A DNA stretch of 50,383 nucleotides from Deltaproteobacteria bacterium. GTDB taxonomy: Bacteria > Bdellovibrionota_C > UBA2361 > JANWWW01. Under the pieces are notes generated by a model. The model worked only from the letters and a program-made list of their open reading frames with translations, was not told the origin of the DNA and made no database searches. Positions 9,166 through 18,073 of the stretch are shown here, piece after piece. The stretch spans positions 1 through 50,383 of the forward strand of contig JANWWW010000004.1 in the NCBI GenBank assembly GCA_025055295.1, written 5' to 3'. Numbering within the stretch: the first letter of the stretch is position 1; each line of letters starts with the position of its first letter. The translations under genes were made by a program, and so were the position numbers.

Positions 9166-9436
9166 TGTTGGCACCTTGACTGCAAAATGTGCCGAGAATT
9201 GAACTAAGAAGAGGAGATGTCAAAAAGAGTAAAAAACAGCAAAAAAAACCAAAAAAAATTCTATCGGAGTAAAGTCCAGCGCCAATAAAGAAAAACACCA
9301 TACCAGCATTTGAAGCAAGAGAAAAACAGTGCGCTTTTTTCATAAGGTCTTTGTAAAAACCAACGCCTATTACCGCTATGACATTAAACATAAGTCCCAG
9401 CCCCATCAGAAAAAAAGAGACAATCTTGAAAGTCAT
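9116..9436 (-). CDS. mnhG: Mrp-type Na+/H+ antiporter subunit G
   Basis: 106-aa, 3-TM protein in the last position of an A-B-C-D-E-F-G operon; 'IGVGFYKDLMKKAHCFSLASNAGM'. Confidence 0.85.
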   Translation of the reverse strand: MTFKIVSFFLMGLGLMFNVIAVIGVGFYKDLMKKAHCFSLASNAGMVFFFIGAGLYSDRIFFGFFCCFLLFLTSPLLSSILGTFCSQGANIKAVDLQHNDQLREKL

Positions 9437-9687
9437 GATAACTCTTTATCAGATAAATCGTGCCAAACGATTAAGACGCTGCCTACAAAAGAAAGCAAAA
9501 CCGATACCAGAACAAAATCGAAAAGGTATTCAAGTTGATTTTCTATCCCTATCAATGTAAGGACGCTCACCGCGCTCAAAAAACACAGATCAAAATTAAT
9601 TGCTCTTTCTACAACAGAATCTGCTTTTGCAAAATTTATGAGAGCCAACACAAAACTAACAACACAAAGAGCCAAAAGTACGTTCAT
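9433..9687 (-). CDS. mnhF: Mrp-type Na+/H+ antiporter subunit F
   Basis: 84-aa, 3-TM protein; 'ADSVVERAINFDLCF' resembles the MnhF 'RVLALD' region; ATGA overlaps on both sides. Confidence 0.82.
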   Translation of the reverse strand: MNVLLALCVVSFVLALINFAKADSVVERAINFDLCFLSAVSVLTLIGIENQLEYLFDFVLVSVLLSFVGSVLIVWHDLSDKELS

Positions 9688-10004
9688 TTGATAACTGCCA
9701 AGAAATCCTCTAAAAACTCCGTGACATCCTCTTCATCTTCTTCGTCAAAAACGTGCACAAGTAAATGAGTTTCATCATAATTGACTGCGATCGTCCCCGG
9801 TGTAAATGAAATAAGAATACTGGCCAACCAATACGAGAAGTCCGTATGCTCAGACGAAAAATGATACATTATGAAACGAGGATTAACTTTTTTTTTGGTT
9901 ATTATCTTATAGGAAAGGTCTATGAAGCTTGCGAAATAACGGGGGACCCACTTAAAGGTAAAAAAAATTAGGAACCTGAATGTTTTAATAATGTAGTAAC
10001 GCAT
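9684..10004 (-). CDS. mnhE: Mrp-type Na+/H+ antiporter subunit E (short)
   Basis: 106 aa; 'ANSITLTPGT'-like 'ASILISFTPGTIAVNYDETHLLVHVFD'; correct operon position. Confidence 0.85.
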   Translation of the reverse strand: MRYYIIKTFRFLIFFTFKWVPRYFASFIDLSYKIITKKKVNPRFIMYHFSSEHTDFSYWLASILISFTPGTIAVNYDETHLLVHVFDEEDEEDVTEFLEDFLAVIK

Positions 10005-11220
10005 AACTTGTTCGAATTGTTAGCAAGATTGTGACCCCAAAAGCAAAAATTTTGTCTGTTAAGGAAAGTTTTTGATCTGTTTTCACGTTAGCCGCAAGAT
10101 TGACTATAAATGCTATAGCCGTAAGTTTATGAAAAACAAAGAAACTGAACAAAATTCCATTTAGTTGAGTATCGAAAAGAATCCACAAGGCGGCCAAAAA
10201 GAAACCGGAAACCGGAAAGCCGAGCCATCCCAACATTAAAAAAATACCTGTAAAGGTATGAATGTTTTTCTCTTTCAAAATAACATAAGTTAGAAAATAA
10301 GTAAAAACGGCGTCAAATGCCAAATAATACACCATCGGATTTAGGCGCGCTATCAGCGCCGCAAGCACTAAGAAACCGCTTTTTGAAATAGCAAAAAGAG
10401 CGAACGATCTTGAAAGATTTTTTTCAAAATAGCTTAGTAAAAATCCCGAAACCAACGATACTGAGGATAAAAAAATTCCCACGCCTTGCAATAGGATGAA
10501 ATTTTCGGCTTCAAGAAAGGAAAAAATTTTAGCCAGGGTATAGACACCCATTTTCGTTAAAATCGCAAAAAATAAAGGCAAGATATCAAGGTCAAACTTG
10601 TGGTAAGAGGCCCCAAGCCAGAAATGAAAAGGCACAAGACCAGCCTTAAGTCCCAGCGCGACAAAGATGAAAAATAAACCTATCTCAAGTTGGGGTAAAT
10701 AAGATATGTGTTCGGATACTTTAGACAAATTCAAGTAGCCCGTATGTTTGTATACCAGGGCAATACCCACAAGAAAAGTCAGACTCCCTATAAGACTCGC
10801 GATAGAATACTTGAATATCGCTTTTGGCGAATACTTGCCAAAGATTGGCATCACAAATGAACAAACCAACAGGATCTCGAACCAGACATAAATGTTAAAA
10901 AGGTCGTGCGATAAAAAAATACCTAATACCGACGCAAAAAGAAAAAGTGCTACGCTAGGTCGGGATTTACTTGAGAACAAAAAGTGAATAAATAACAATC
11001 CTACCGTAAAAATTAAATCTTTGTGGTTTTCAAGGATGCAAAGTTCGATCCCCAGGGCTTTGTTATACGCCCCAACTACTTCGCATGAACCTTCTTCAAC
11101 GAGAAACAGTCCAGCAAGACAAAGAATAACTCCCACCAAGCAAAGTCGTTTTTCCAATTTAGGAAAAAGCAGGGTCACCACTCCGAAAAGCATTAGTACA
11201 AGCGGAAGAGATACCAACAT
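9985..11220 (-). CDS. mnhD: Mrp-type Na+/H+ antiporter subunit D
   Basis: Proton-conducting membrane family: 'LFNIYVWFEILLVCSFVM', 'GLKAGLVPFHFWLGASYHKFD'; 411 aa. Confidence 0.88.
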   Translation of the reverse strand: MLVSLPLVLMLFGVVTLLFPKLEKRLCLVGVILCLAGLFLVEEGSCEVVGAYNKALGIELCILENHKDLIFTVGLLFIHFLFSSKSRPSVALFLFASVLGIFLSHDLFNIYVWFEILLVCSFVMPIFGKYSPKAIFKYSIASLIGSLTFLVGIALVYKHTGYLNLSKVSEHISYLPQLEIGLFFIFVALGLKAGLVPFHFWLGASYHKFDLDILPLFFAILTKMGVYTLAKIFSFLEAENFILLQGVGIFLSSVSLVSGFLLSYFEKNLSRSFALFAISKSGFLVLAALIARLNPMVYYLAFDAVFTYFLTYVILKEKNIHTFTGIFLMLGWLGFPVSGFFLAALWILFDTQLNGILFSFFVFHKLTAIAFIVNLAANVKTDQKLSLTDKIFAFGVTILLTIRTSYALLHY

Positions 11221-11579
11221 TAATCTTCAAGGTCAATTAAGGCAGTGTCGTCGCATCTGCTGCGCTCTGTCGTTTTGCAAGCTATCCCAAACAAAAAACT
11301 CAGCATGCCAAAACCGATAACGATCGCTGTTAGTATTAGAGCTTGGGTTAGCGGGTCAGAAAACAAGTCTGAATTCGAAAAACTTTTGCCAATCGGGGCT
11401 AAGGATTTTGGTTGACTGGAAGCAAAAATAAACAAATTTACAGCAGTGCTAAGGATCGACAATCCTAAAAGGATTCTCATAACGCTTTCCTGAAGTATTA
11501 AATAACAACCAACTCCTGATAAACACCCAATTAAAACTGCTAGTGCAAATTTACCTTCCATAATGGATAAAATTGTCAA
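11220..11579 (-). CDS. mnhC: Mrp-type Na+/H+ antiporter subunit C (NuoK-like)
   Basis: 'GCYLILQESVMRILLGLSILSTAVNLFIF...DPLTQALILTAIVIGFG' matches MnhC; alternative ATG at 11561. Confidence 0.9.
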   Translation of the reverse strand: MTILSIMEGKFALAVLIGCLSGVGCYLILQESVMRILLGLSILSTAVNLFIFASSQPKSLAPIGKSFSNSDLFSDPLTQALILTAIVIGFGMLSFLFGIACKTTERSRCDDTALIDLED

Positions 11580-11958
11580 AAATTTTTGTTCCTGCTCCAG
11601 TAACCAAAAAAAATACTCCTAAGTCAAAAATGAATTCGCTTGTTAATATGAATTCTCCCAACTCGCAAATGGTTACTGACGAAAATAAACTGCCATTGAA
11701 AAAAAGTCCTAGGAACCCAGAACTAACAGATGTCAGGATACCTACAGGTATTAAAGATGTAAAATGAGGCAGTTTTGTTAGTCCCTTGCCGCCATAGGTT
11801 TCTTTGGTCAAACCAATTAAAAGATAAAGAACCGTTGCCAAAACTCCCGCAATAAAACCGCCTCCCGGATGGTGATGACCACGAAGCAAAAGAAAAATTA
11901 CCAGCAAAACGAAAACGTGCTTTAGAAGATAAATGCCTTCACCAAAAAGCCTATTCAT
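11551..11958 (-). CDS. mnhB: Mrp-type Na+/H+ antiporter subunit B
   Basis: 'LLRGHHHPGGGFIAGVLATVLYLL' is the MnhB signature; ATG at 11958 overlaps the mnhA stop (ATGA). Confidence 0.92.
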   Translation of the reverse strand: MNRLFGEGIYLLKHVFVLLVIFLLLRGHHHPGGGFIAGVLATVLYLLIGLTKETYGGKGLTKLPHFTSLIPVGILTSVSSGFLGLFFNGSLFSSVTICELGEFILTSEFIFDLGVFFLVTGAGTKIFDNFIHYGR

Positions 11959-13988
11959 CTTGTCTTTAGCAGCAGACTTAAACCTAAAGCGCATAGACCC
12001 AGAACAGTTATCTCTCCAAGAGTGTCAAAGCCCCTAAAACCCACAACTATAGCATTGACAACATTTTCCGCTTTTAAAATTGGATAGGCGTAAGCCAAAT
12101 AATCTTCTTTAACCCGGCTTTCGGCTAGGTTTTGCTCGAGGCTTAAAATAAACATCATAGCTCCAAAAAGTGTCGCAACTATAAAACGTCCCGTTTGAAA
12201 TTTAATTTTGGGAACGATTTTAAACGGAGGAAGCTTGCTTAAGGATACAGCAATCAGCCCTAGCCAAAGCATATCAACGAAAAATGAGGTTAAAGCCAAG
12301 TCAGGGGCGCCATAGAGTAAAAATGCAAGGTTGCCGGCAAGGCTTAATAGCGCAACAGACAAGACAGTCATTAGTCTCGACTGAGATCTTACAACAAGGA
12401 AAGTGCCAACGGTAACGAGGGAAAGGAAGAGGCAAAGAGTAAGCGTTATCCGTAAAGTTAAGCCCTCTAAAAACAAGGAAGTTTTAACAATAGCGCCAAA
12501 GGTCAGTATCGAGACAAAAAAAAGCACAAGATAGTAGTTTAATTTCTGAGGCTGGAAAAATTTGTGAAAAATCACAAACAGCATTCGCATACACTTATTG
12601 ATGTGATCAAAATAGTATGGCGTCAGGTCGTAAGTTGGGTGAGATAATGCTAGCACGGAACCTCCCAAAAGGATAAAAATTTCCAAAAGTCTTGGCAAAT
12701 CGCCAAACTCCGTTGGTCTTTCGGGAGATAAGTTTAAAGACTGAAACTGCCCCAAAACCAACACAATCACTCCCACTAACAGACAGTTTGTTCCCAGGGT
12801 CGACACCCGTTCCGATTTCTTCGACACTAAACTAATAATCAGCCTCATTCCAAATCCGGTCAGAAAAAAAAGGCTGACTACATTCGAAAAGCCGGTTAAA
12901 AAAAATTTGCTCTGATCGAATAGATCCAAAACCAAGTTAGCTTTTACAACCTCCGTTATTGCCGGCTTTATTCCCAAAATCGTTATCAAAGGGATTAGGA
13001 TCAACATTTTCTCAAACCGCGAGAAAGCTTTGCCAAAATCGTCAACACTCACAAGCCGAGTTCTTATTAACATAATTCCAAACAAGGAGAATAAAACACA
13101 TTTGTAAAGGCCGTGATTAACCAAATAAAAACTGAAGCTGGCGTTGTCATTTGATCCCAGAAAATAGGCCATTAAACCTATCGATGACAAGGTCGTATAA
13201 GCCAAGGAAATTTTCAAATTGTTCGAGTAAAAAGCCTTGTAACTGTACAAAACAGCGGAAAGCGCTCCCAGCCATACCAAAGACTCCGAGAAGAAACTTT
13301 GGTAAACAAGGTTGGAGAAAAGAAATCCAATGTACAAGCCTAGTTTTACTAAAGTGGCTGAATGAAGGAAAGCACTAACAGGTGTTTCGGCGCACATTGC
13401 GGCAACCAACCAATATCCAAACGGAAAAATTGCGCTTTTGGCTACAACAGCAATAAGGAAGGCAAGTTGAGTTTGAAAATCAAGATTCCAAAAATCTTCT
13501 GAGTTTGAGAGGGATACAACGTCCGCTGTGGAGAAAATCTGATAAAGACGCAAAGAAAAGAAAATAAATGCCAAACCTGATATTACAGTTGAAAGAAGCA
13601 CAATCTTTGCGGAAACGATATTTTTTTCATGCCTCGAATATCTCACCAACAAATAAGAAAATATGTTTGTAAGCTCAAAAAAGAAAAGTAAGCTAAATAG
13701 ATTTGTCACCGCGAAAATAAAAAAGCAATTAAATGCAAAACACAGAAGAACAAAGTTGTTCAACCATGAGAAATTCTTTTTCTTATAATAAAAATGCGCA
13801 AAACTTGCCACGATCACGCAGCATAAGCCAAGAAGAAGCAAGAATGGCCTGTTTTTGTTCCAGACACTTATGTCAATCCAAAAATCTCCAAAACTTACAA
13901 GTTCGAAATAAAACTCTGAGGATAAGGATAAAATGGCTGAAGTTATTCCCAACAAAATAAAAATGATCGTTGTTACCAGTCTCATCAA
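11955..13988 (-). CDS. mnhA: Mrp-type Na+/H+ antiporter subunit A
   Basis: 677 aa; 'WLVAAMCAETPVSAFLHSATLVKLG', 'GAPDLALTSFFVDML' and C-terminal 'VGFRGFDTLGEITVLGLCALG' are MnhA hallmarks. Confidence 0.93.
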   Translation of the reverse strand: MMRLVTTIIFILLGITSAILSLSSEFYFELVSFGDFWIDISVWNKNRPFLLLLGLCCVIVASFAHFYYKKKNFSWLNNFVLLCFAFNCFFIFAVTNLFSLLFFFELTNIFSYLLVRYSRHEKNIVSAKIVLLSTVISGLAFIFFSLRLYQIFSTADVVSLSNSEDFWNLDFQTQLAFLIAVVAKSAIFPFGYWLVAAMCAETPVSAFLHSATLVKLGLYIGFLFSNLVYQSFFSESLVWLGALSAVLYSYKAFYSNNLKISLAYTTLSSIGLMAYFLGSNDNASFSFYLVNHGLYKCVLFSLFGIMLIRTRLVSVDDFGKAFSRFEKMLILIPLITILGIKPAITEVVKANLVLDLFDQSKFFLTGFSNVVSLFFLTGFGMRLIISLVSKKSERVSTLGTNCLLVGVIVLVLGQFQSLNLSPERPTEFGDLPRLLEIFILLGGSVLALSHPTYDLTPYYFDHINKCMRMLFVIFHKFFQPQKLNYYLVLFFVSILTFGAIVKTSLFLEGLTLRITLTLCLFLSLVTVGTFLVVRSQSRLMTVLSVALLSLAGNLAFLLYGAPDLALTSFFVDMLWLGLIAVSLSKLPPFKIVPKIKFQTGRFIVATLFGAMMFILSLEQNLAESRVKEDYLAYAYPILKAENVVNAIVVGFRGFDTLGEITVLGLCALGLSLLLKTR

Positions 13989-14731
13989 GTTCTGAAAAGA
14001 AATATCAATACATCGCCCGGAATATCATTAAAGGATTCAACGCTTTTGCCGGTGAAAAAACCAAACGCAGAATTTATTATGCGTTGCTCAGTTTTACTCA
14101 AAGTTCCCTTGATTTTGATATATTCGAAGTTGAAGCGAGGCAAATTAATCTTTAGAATTTTCAGCAATTTTTCGAGATCATTTTTATTACAATCAGGTGG
14201 GAAACCAAGCCCTTTCCCTCCTAAAGTTACAAATACTTTATACTCCGTGTCAGTGAGGTCGTTTTGAGAGCAGTACTTGTACTGCAACTTTTTCAAAAGT
14301 TCGTCACAGGTGAAACTGAAATAACAAGTTTCGAGAACATCCAAGGGCGAGTTGCTTGAAGTCTCTTGAGCAAGTTTTTGCACCTGAGACCGAACATTGT
14401 CCAATGACTTACTATTCTTCATATACCATTCTGCTTTCAACAAAAGAATTTCAGCCTCTCTAAAGTTTCCTTTCTTGGCGGATTTTAAACTACCCTCAAG
14501 ATAATTTTTCGCCAAAAGGTCGTCAGTTAAATGAGTGTTTTTGTTTATATGGCAACTAATTGACACTAGAGCGATACCGAAAGCCAGAACAAAACTGAGA
14601 AAATGAGCAACAAAGTCCAATTTACCTTTGAGGTTATTAAAAAAACAACTGGGTCCTCTAAAGATTGACCCCTGCATACCTTTAACCAAATGGTAGCATA
14701 CCAATAAACAAGTAGAGGAAAAATCATCCAC
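13985..14731 (-). CDS. Hypothetical lipoprotein-like, helical-repeat-like protein; true start probably internal
   Basis: 248-aa ORF whose stop overlaps the mnhA start by 4 bp; internal lipobox-like 'LSFVLAFGIALVSISC' suggests the real start lies near 14.62 kb, inside the longest ORF. Confidence 0.6.
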   Translation of the reverse strand: MDDFSSTCLLVCYHLVKGMQGSIFRGPSCFFNNLKGKLDFVAHFLSFVLAFGIALVSISCHINKNTHLTDDLLAKNYLEGSLKSAKKGNFREAEILLLKAEWYMKNSKSLDNVRSQVQKLAQETSSNSPLDVLETCYFSFTCDELLKKLQYKYCSQNDLTDTEYKVFVTLGGKGLGFPPDCNKNDLEKLLKILKINLPRFNFEYIKIKGTLSKTEQRIINSAFGFFTGKSVESFNDIPGDVLIFLFRT

Positions 14732-15960
14732 AAAAATTCAGGGCTTGAATAGAGGTTTTTTACCGCTTCCGAGTTAAGGTAAAGCAAGAATACCAACGTG
14801 CTCAATAATCCTGAAGCAAGACCAAACGTTTGTAAAAAGTGGATATCCGTTTCAAAGTACTTCCTGCCAATTGAATTACCCTGAATTATTAGTTCAGAAG
14901 CTCTCTTGACGCTGGCCAGGCTTAAAAAAGCAAAAATAAAAAATGTAACGAACCATCCTGTAATGGGTACGGAAACTAAAAAAGCGCCGGCAAAAAGTCT
15001 TATTATGTAAAGAAGCGTCAACGTGAAGATATCCAGAATTTCTAACTTTTTTAAGACCCTTGAATAAAGAATTGCGATTAATAAGTAAATCAACAAAAAA
15101 AGGGCCAAAACTGGAGAAAAGAGAAAGCTAATTGACATAGACGTCAGTATAAGTAAAAAAGCCAAAGCAACACCAAAGAAGCAAGATATCTGATTGCTAG
15201 CAAGGGGACGAAACTTCTTTTTTGAGTGTTGCCTGTCAACATGTATATCAAAAAGGTCGTTTAGAATGTAATTTCCAGAAGACATCAACCCAAAAAGCAC
15301 AAAAGCAAAAAAAAGGTTTGCAAGTGCCGTGATTGAGAATTCATGCGCTAGTATGGCAGGACAAAATAGCAAACCGTTTTTAAACCAGTGGGGGATCCTT
15401 AAAAGTTGATATACACTTGACACAAGAGGTGGCCTCGGGCTGAAAACAATTCCGTGGGGAAATTGATCTTTAAATTTTTGTATCAAACTAGGTCGCGCGT
15501 TTACCAAAATTGGGGTGCGAGCTGCCTCGAAAACATAAAAGTCAACGCTCGTGTTGCCTACATAATCAAATGTTTGATACAGCCGTTTCAGCACTTTTGT
15601 TTTTCTAAAGCCTTTTAAGTTAGTCGAGGTTGAACCGATTGCTTCATCAAAAATATCGCCTTTAAATACTTCCACGAATTCTTGCGGAGACGCCGATATT
15701 AATATTATTTTTCGACCTTTAGCTTTTTCTTGCCTTAAAAAATCGTAAAACTCACTCGGGTGATTATAAAAAAAACTTGACACGTCGACATTCCTCGCCA
15801 GATATTTTTTGAATGCCAGATTTCCGCCACATAGAAAAATGAAAATCGCCAAGATGGCTTTTAAAGGTTCAGACTTAAAAAGCTCGATCCACGCTTCTTC
15901 TGTTACGTCACCAAGTATGTATGTTCCATCTAAATCTACAGCCAAAACGGGAGTGTCCAT
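14566..15960 (-). CDS. HAD-hydrolase / UbiA-family prenyltransferase fusion (decaprenyl-phosphate phosphoribosyltransferase-like)
   Basis: N-terminal HAD motifs 'VLAVDLDGTYI', 'IILISASPQEF', 'YVGNTSVDF'; UbiA motifs 'NYILNDLFDIHVDRQHSKKKFRPLAS' and 'ILDIFTLTLLYIIRLFAGAF'. ATG at 15960 precedes the DLDGT motif. Confidence 0.88.
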   Translation of the reverse strand: MDTPVLAVDLDGTYILGDVTEEAWIELFKSEPLKAILAIFIFLCGGNLAFKKYLARNVDVSSFFYNHPSEFYDFLRQEKAKGRKIILISASPQEFVEVFKGDIFDEAIGSTSTNLKGFRKTKVLKRLYQTFDYVGNTSVDFYVFEAARTPILVNARPSLIQKFKDQFPHGIVFSPRPPLVSSVYQLLRIPHWFKNGLLFCPAILAHEFSITALANLFFAFVLFGLMSSGNYILNDLFDIHVDRQHSKKKFRPLASNQISCFFGVALAFLLILTSMSISFLFSPVLALFLLIYLLIAILYSRVLKKLEILDIFTLTLLYIIRLFAGAFLVSVPITGWFVTFFIFAFLSLASVKRASELIIQGNSIGRKYFETDIHFLQTFGLASGLLSTLVFLLYLNSEAVKNLYSSPEFLWMIFPLLVYWYATIWLKVCRGQSLEDPVVFLITSKVNWTLLLIFSVLFWLSVSL

Positions 15961-16011
15961 GACGTAAAATATACCGTTAAAAAAAAGCTGGTTACAGCCG
16001 AATATCAAATC

Positions 16012-17556
16012 GTGCAAGACGGTTCCATATTCTTGGGACGGTACATCATTATCCGTAAGCTTGGCTCTGGAGCGATTGGGACCGTTTACCTCGTCTGGGA
16101 CCGAGTTTTGGAAATCGAGGTGGCTCTGAAAATTATACCGGCTGCCCAAGACACAGTTGAATTCAAACGTTTTCAAAGAGAGGTACTTTCTGCACGCAAG
16201 GTTAGCTCAAGATATGTTGTCAAAAATTTTGAGTGTGGAGTTACCGACACCCACTTGTTTCTTGTTAACGAATATGTGAAAGGGGGGAGCCTTAGGGAAT
16301 ATCTAAAACAGAAACCCCTGTCATTCGAGGTTAAGCTCGAAATATTCAAAAAAATTATTGAAGGTCTTATTGCTCTCCATGACAAAAACATAATTCACAG
16401 GGACATAAAACTGAGCAACATTCTGTACGATCCTGAAGAGCATATACCTAAGATTGGCGACTTAGGAATTGCAAAAGTCGGAGACTTGATGGCCACGTCT
16501 CAAGCTGATTTTATAGGCTCAGCAACACATATGGCTCCTGAAATATGGAGAGGGGAACAAGTTACAGTAAAAGCTGACATATATTCCCTTGGAGTCTTAG
16601 CTTACGAGCTCTTTGCAGACAGTTTGCCTTTTTCCGCTCAAGACTTGCAGTCAATGATGAGAGCCCACTTACACAGCAAGCCTTACAAACTTTCAGAACT
16701 ATCCGAGGACAAAATCCCGGCTGAATTTGATGAAATAATTTCCGCGTGCCTTGTAAAAACCCCGGAATTGAGGCTATCTGCTGGACAAATTCTTTTAAAG
16801 CTCCAAGCTCTTGACACAATGACTACTATTGCCAGCGATTTTGCTGTAAATCAAACTCCGAAGAAACGTGAAAATCTTGTTTTTTGGAGAAAAAGCGTCA
16901 CGCAAACTTCGGGCACCTTGCCTAACGCAGAAGCAGGCGAACTTATCCATCTTAAAAAAAGCGCTTTGCAGAGCCTTATCATGTTTATTTTTTTACTTGC
17001 CTTTTCCACCGGCCTGCCGAATCTGCTTTTCTTTTTCAGATCAACCGAGTTTGCGAAGCTTGTCCCAGGATTAGCTGTTTTGGCTTTGATTTTAGTACTT
17101 TGGTTTTTTGGAACCTGGCTCCTAAGAAAAAATAAAACAGTTAGGCTTGCATATGCTTTTTTGGTTTTGCTCTTTGGACTTCCGGTTCTTAAAAGCGCTT
17201 TCAGTGTTGAAATTTACTCAACGGACTCTGAAAGCTATCTTTATGTAACCAAATCCCTGACACTCGCTTTTGTGGAAGAGTTTTTTTCATATTTTTCTGC
17301 GTCAACCATCGAAAACTTAAATCCGTCTTTTTTGCTGCTTTTTTGTGGGTTTCTAATTGGTGGTTTTTTTGTTGAAAATCGGATTACTTTTTTGGCTTGT
17401 TTCGTGATACTCATGGTTATTTTTGTGGTTTTTTTGAATGTTGCTGCTTTGTATACAAATCTGCCGGTTTACTTAACCGGTATTACTTCCATTACGTATA
17501 TGCTTTTTGCGTTAAGACTGTCAGTGAGTTTTGCAACGCATAGAATGTTAAATTAA
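16012..17556 (+). CDS. Serine/threonine protein kinase with C-terminal multi-TM region
   Basis: LGRYIIIRKLGSGAIGTVYLVWD...VALKII...IIHRDIKLSNILYD...KIGDLGIAK...IGSATHMAPE...DIYSLGVLAYEL; hydrophobic segments after about residue 320; GTG start. Confidence 0.93.
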   Translation: MQDGSIFLGRYIIIRKLGSGAIGTVYLVWDRVLEIEVALKIIPAAQDTVEFKRFQREVLSARKVSSRYVVKNFECGVTDTHLFLVNEYVKGGSLREYLKQKPLSFEVKLEIFKKIIEGLIALHDKNIIHRDIKLSNILYDPEEHIPKIGDLGIAKVGDLMATSQADFIGSATHMAPEIWRGEQVTVKADIYSLGVLAYELFADSLPFSAQDLQSMMRAHLHSKPYKLSELSEDKIPAEFDEIISACLVKTPELRLSAGQILLKLQALDTMTTIASDFAVNQTPKKRENLVFWRKSVTQTSGTLPNAEAGELIHLKKSALQSLIMFIFLLAFSTGLPNLLFFFRSTEFAKLVPGLAVLALILVLWFFGTWLLRKNKTVRLAYAFLVLLFGLPVLKSAFSVEIYSTDSESYLYVTKSLTLAFVEEFFSYFSASTIENLNPSFLLLFCGFLIGGFFVENRITFLACFVILMVIFVVFLNVAALYTNLPVYLTGITSITYMLFALRLSVSFATHRMLN

Positions 17557-17629
17557 AAACCGTTTTAAATATTTATAAGTCGCTAATATCTAGCAATTTA
17601 ATGAAAGCGCTCGGTAAAATACTAAGTGG

Positions 17630-17703
<74 letters not shown>

Positions 17704-17722
17704 AACTTAAAACTTTTAGATC

Positions 17723-18073
17723 ATGCTGGGAACGGTACTTGTCTATGCTGGAGCGACTGCCTTAGTTTTCGTTGGTATCATAATTTTAAGTACCGTAATA
17801 GGACCGAAGTTCAGAACACCAACAAAAGAAAAGCCTTTTGAATGTGGTAGCATAAGTCTAGACTCAATTGAAACAATAAAGGTCCCGCTTTCTTTTTATG
17901 ATGTTGCGTTGGCGTTCCTCGTTTTCGATGTTGAGATTCTTTTTCTTTTTCCCTTGGCATGGACATGGTTTGAAGGGAATGCATTAGGAGGAGTTTTATT
18001 TCTCTTATTTTTGTTTATTTTGAGCTTAGGGCTTATTTTTGAAATAAAACAGTCCCGGTTTTTCGTTTATTGA
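17723..18073 (+). CDS. nuoA: NADH-quinone oxidoreductase subunit A
   Basis: 'KPFECGSISLDSIETIKVPLSFYDVALAFLVFDVEILFLFPLAW' is the NuoA signature; 116 aa. Confidence 0.93.
   Translation: MLGTVLVYAGATALVFVGIIILSTVIGPKFRTPTKEKPFECGSISLDSIETIKVPLSFYDVALAFLVFDVEILFLFPLAWTWFEGNALGGVLFLLFLFILSLGLIFEIKQSRFFVY

Noticed and set aside
15961-16176. N-terminal 72-aa extension of the HAD-UbiA ORF
   Set aside because: It is antisense to the kinase start. The HAD motif begins right after the ATG at 15960.
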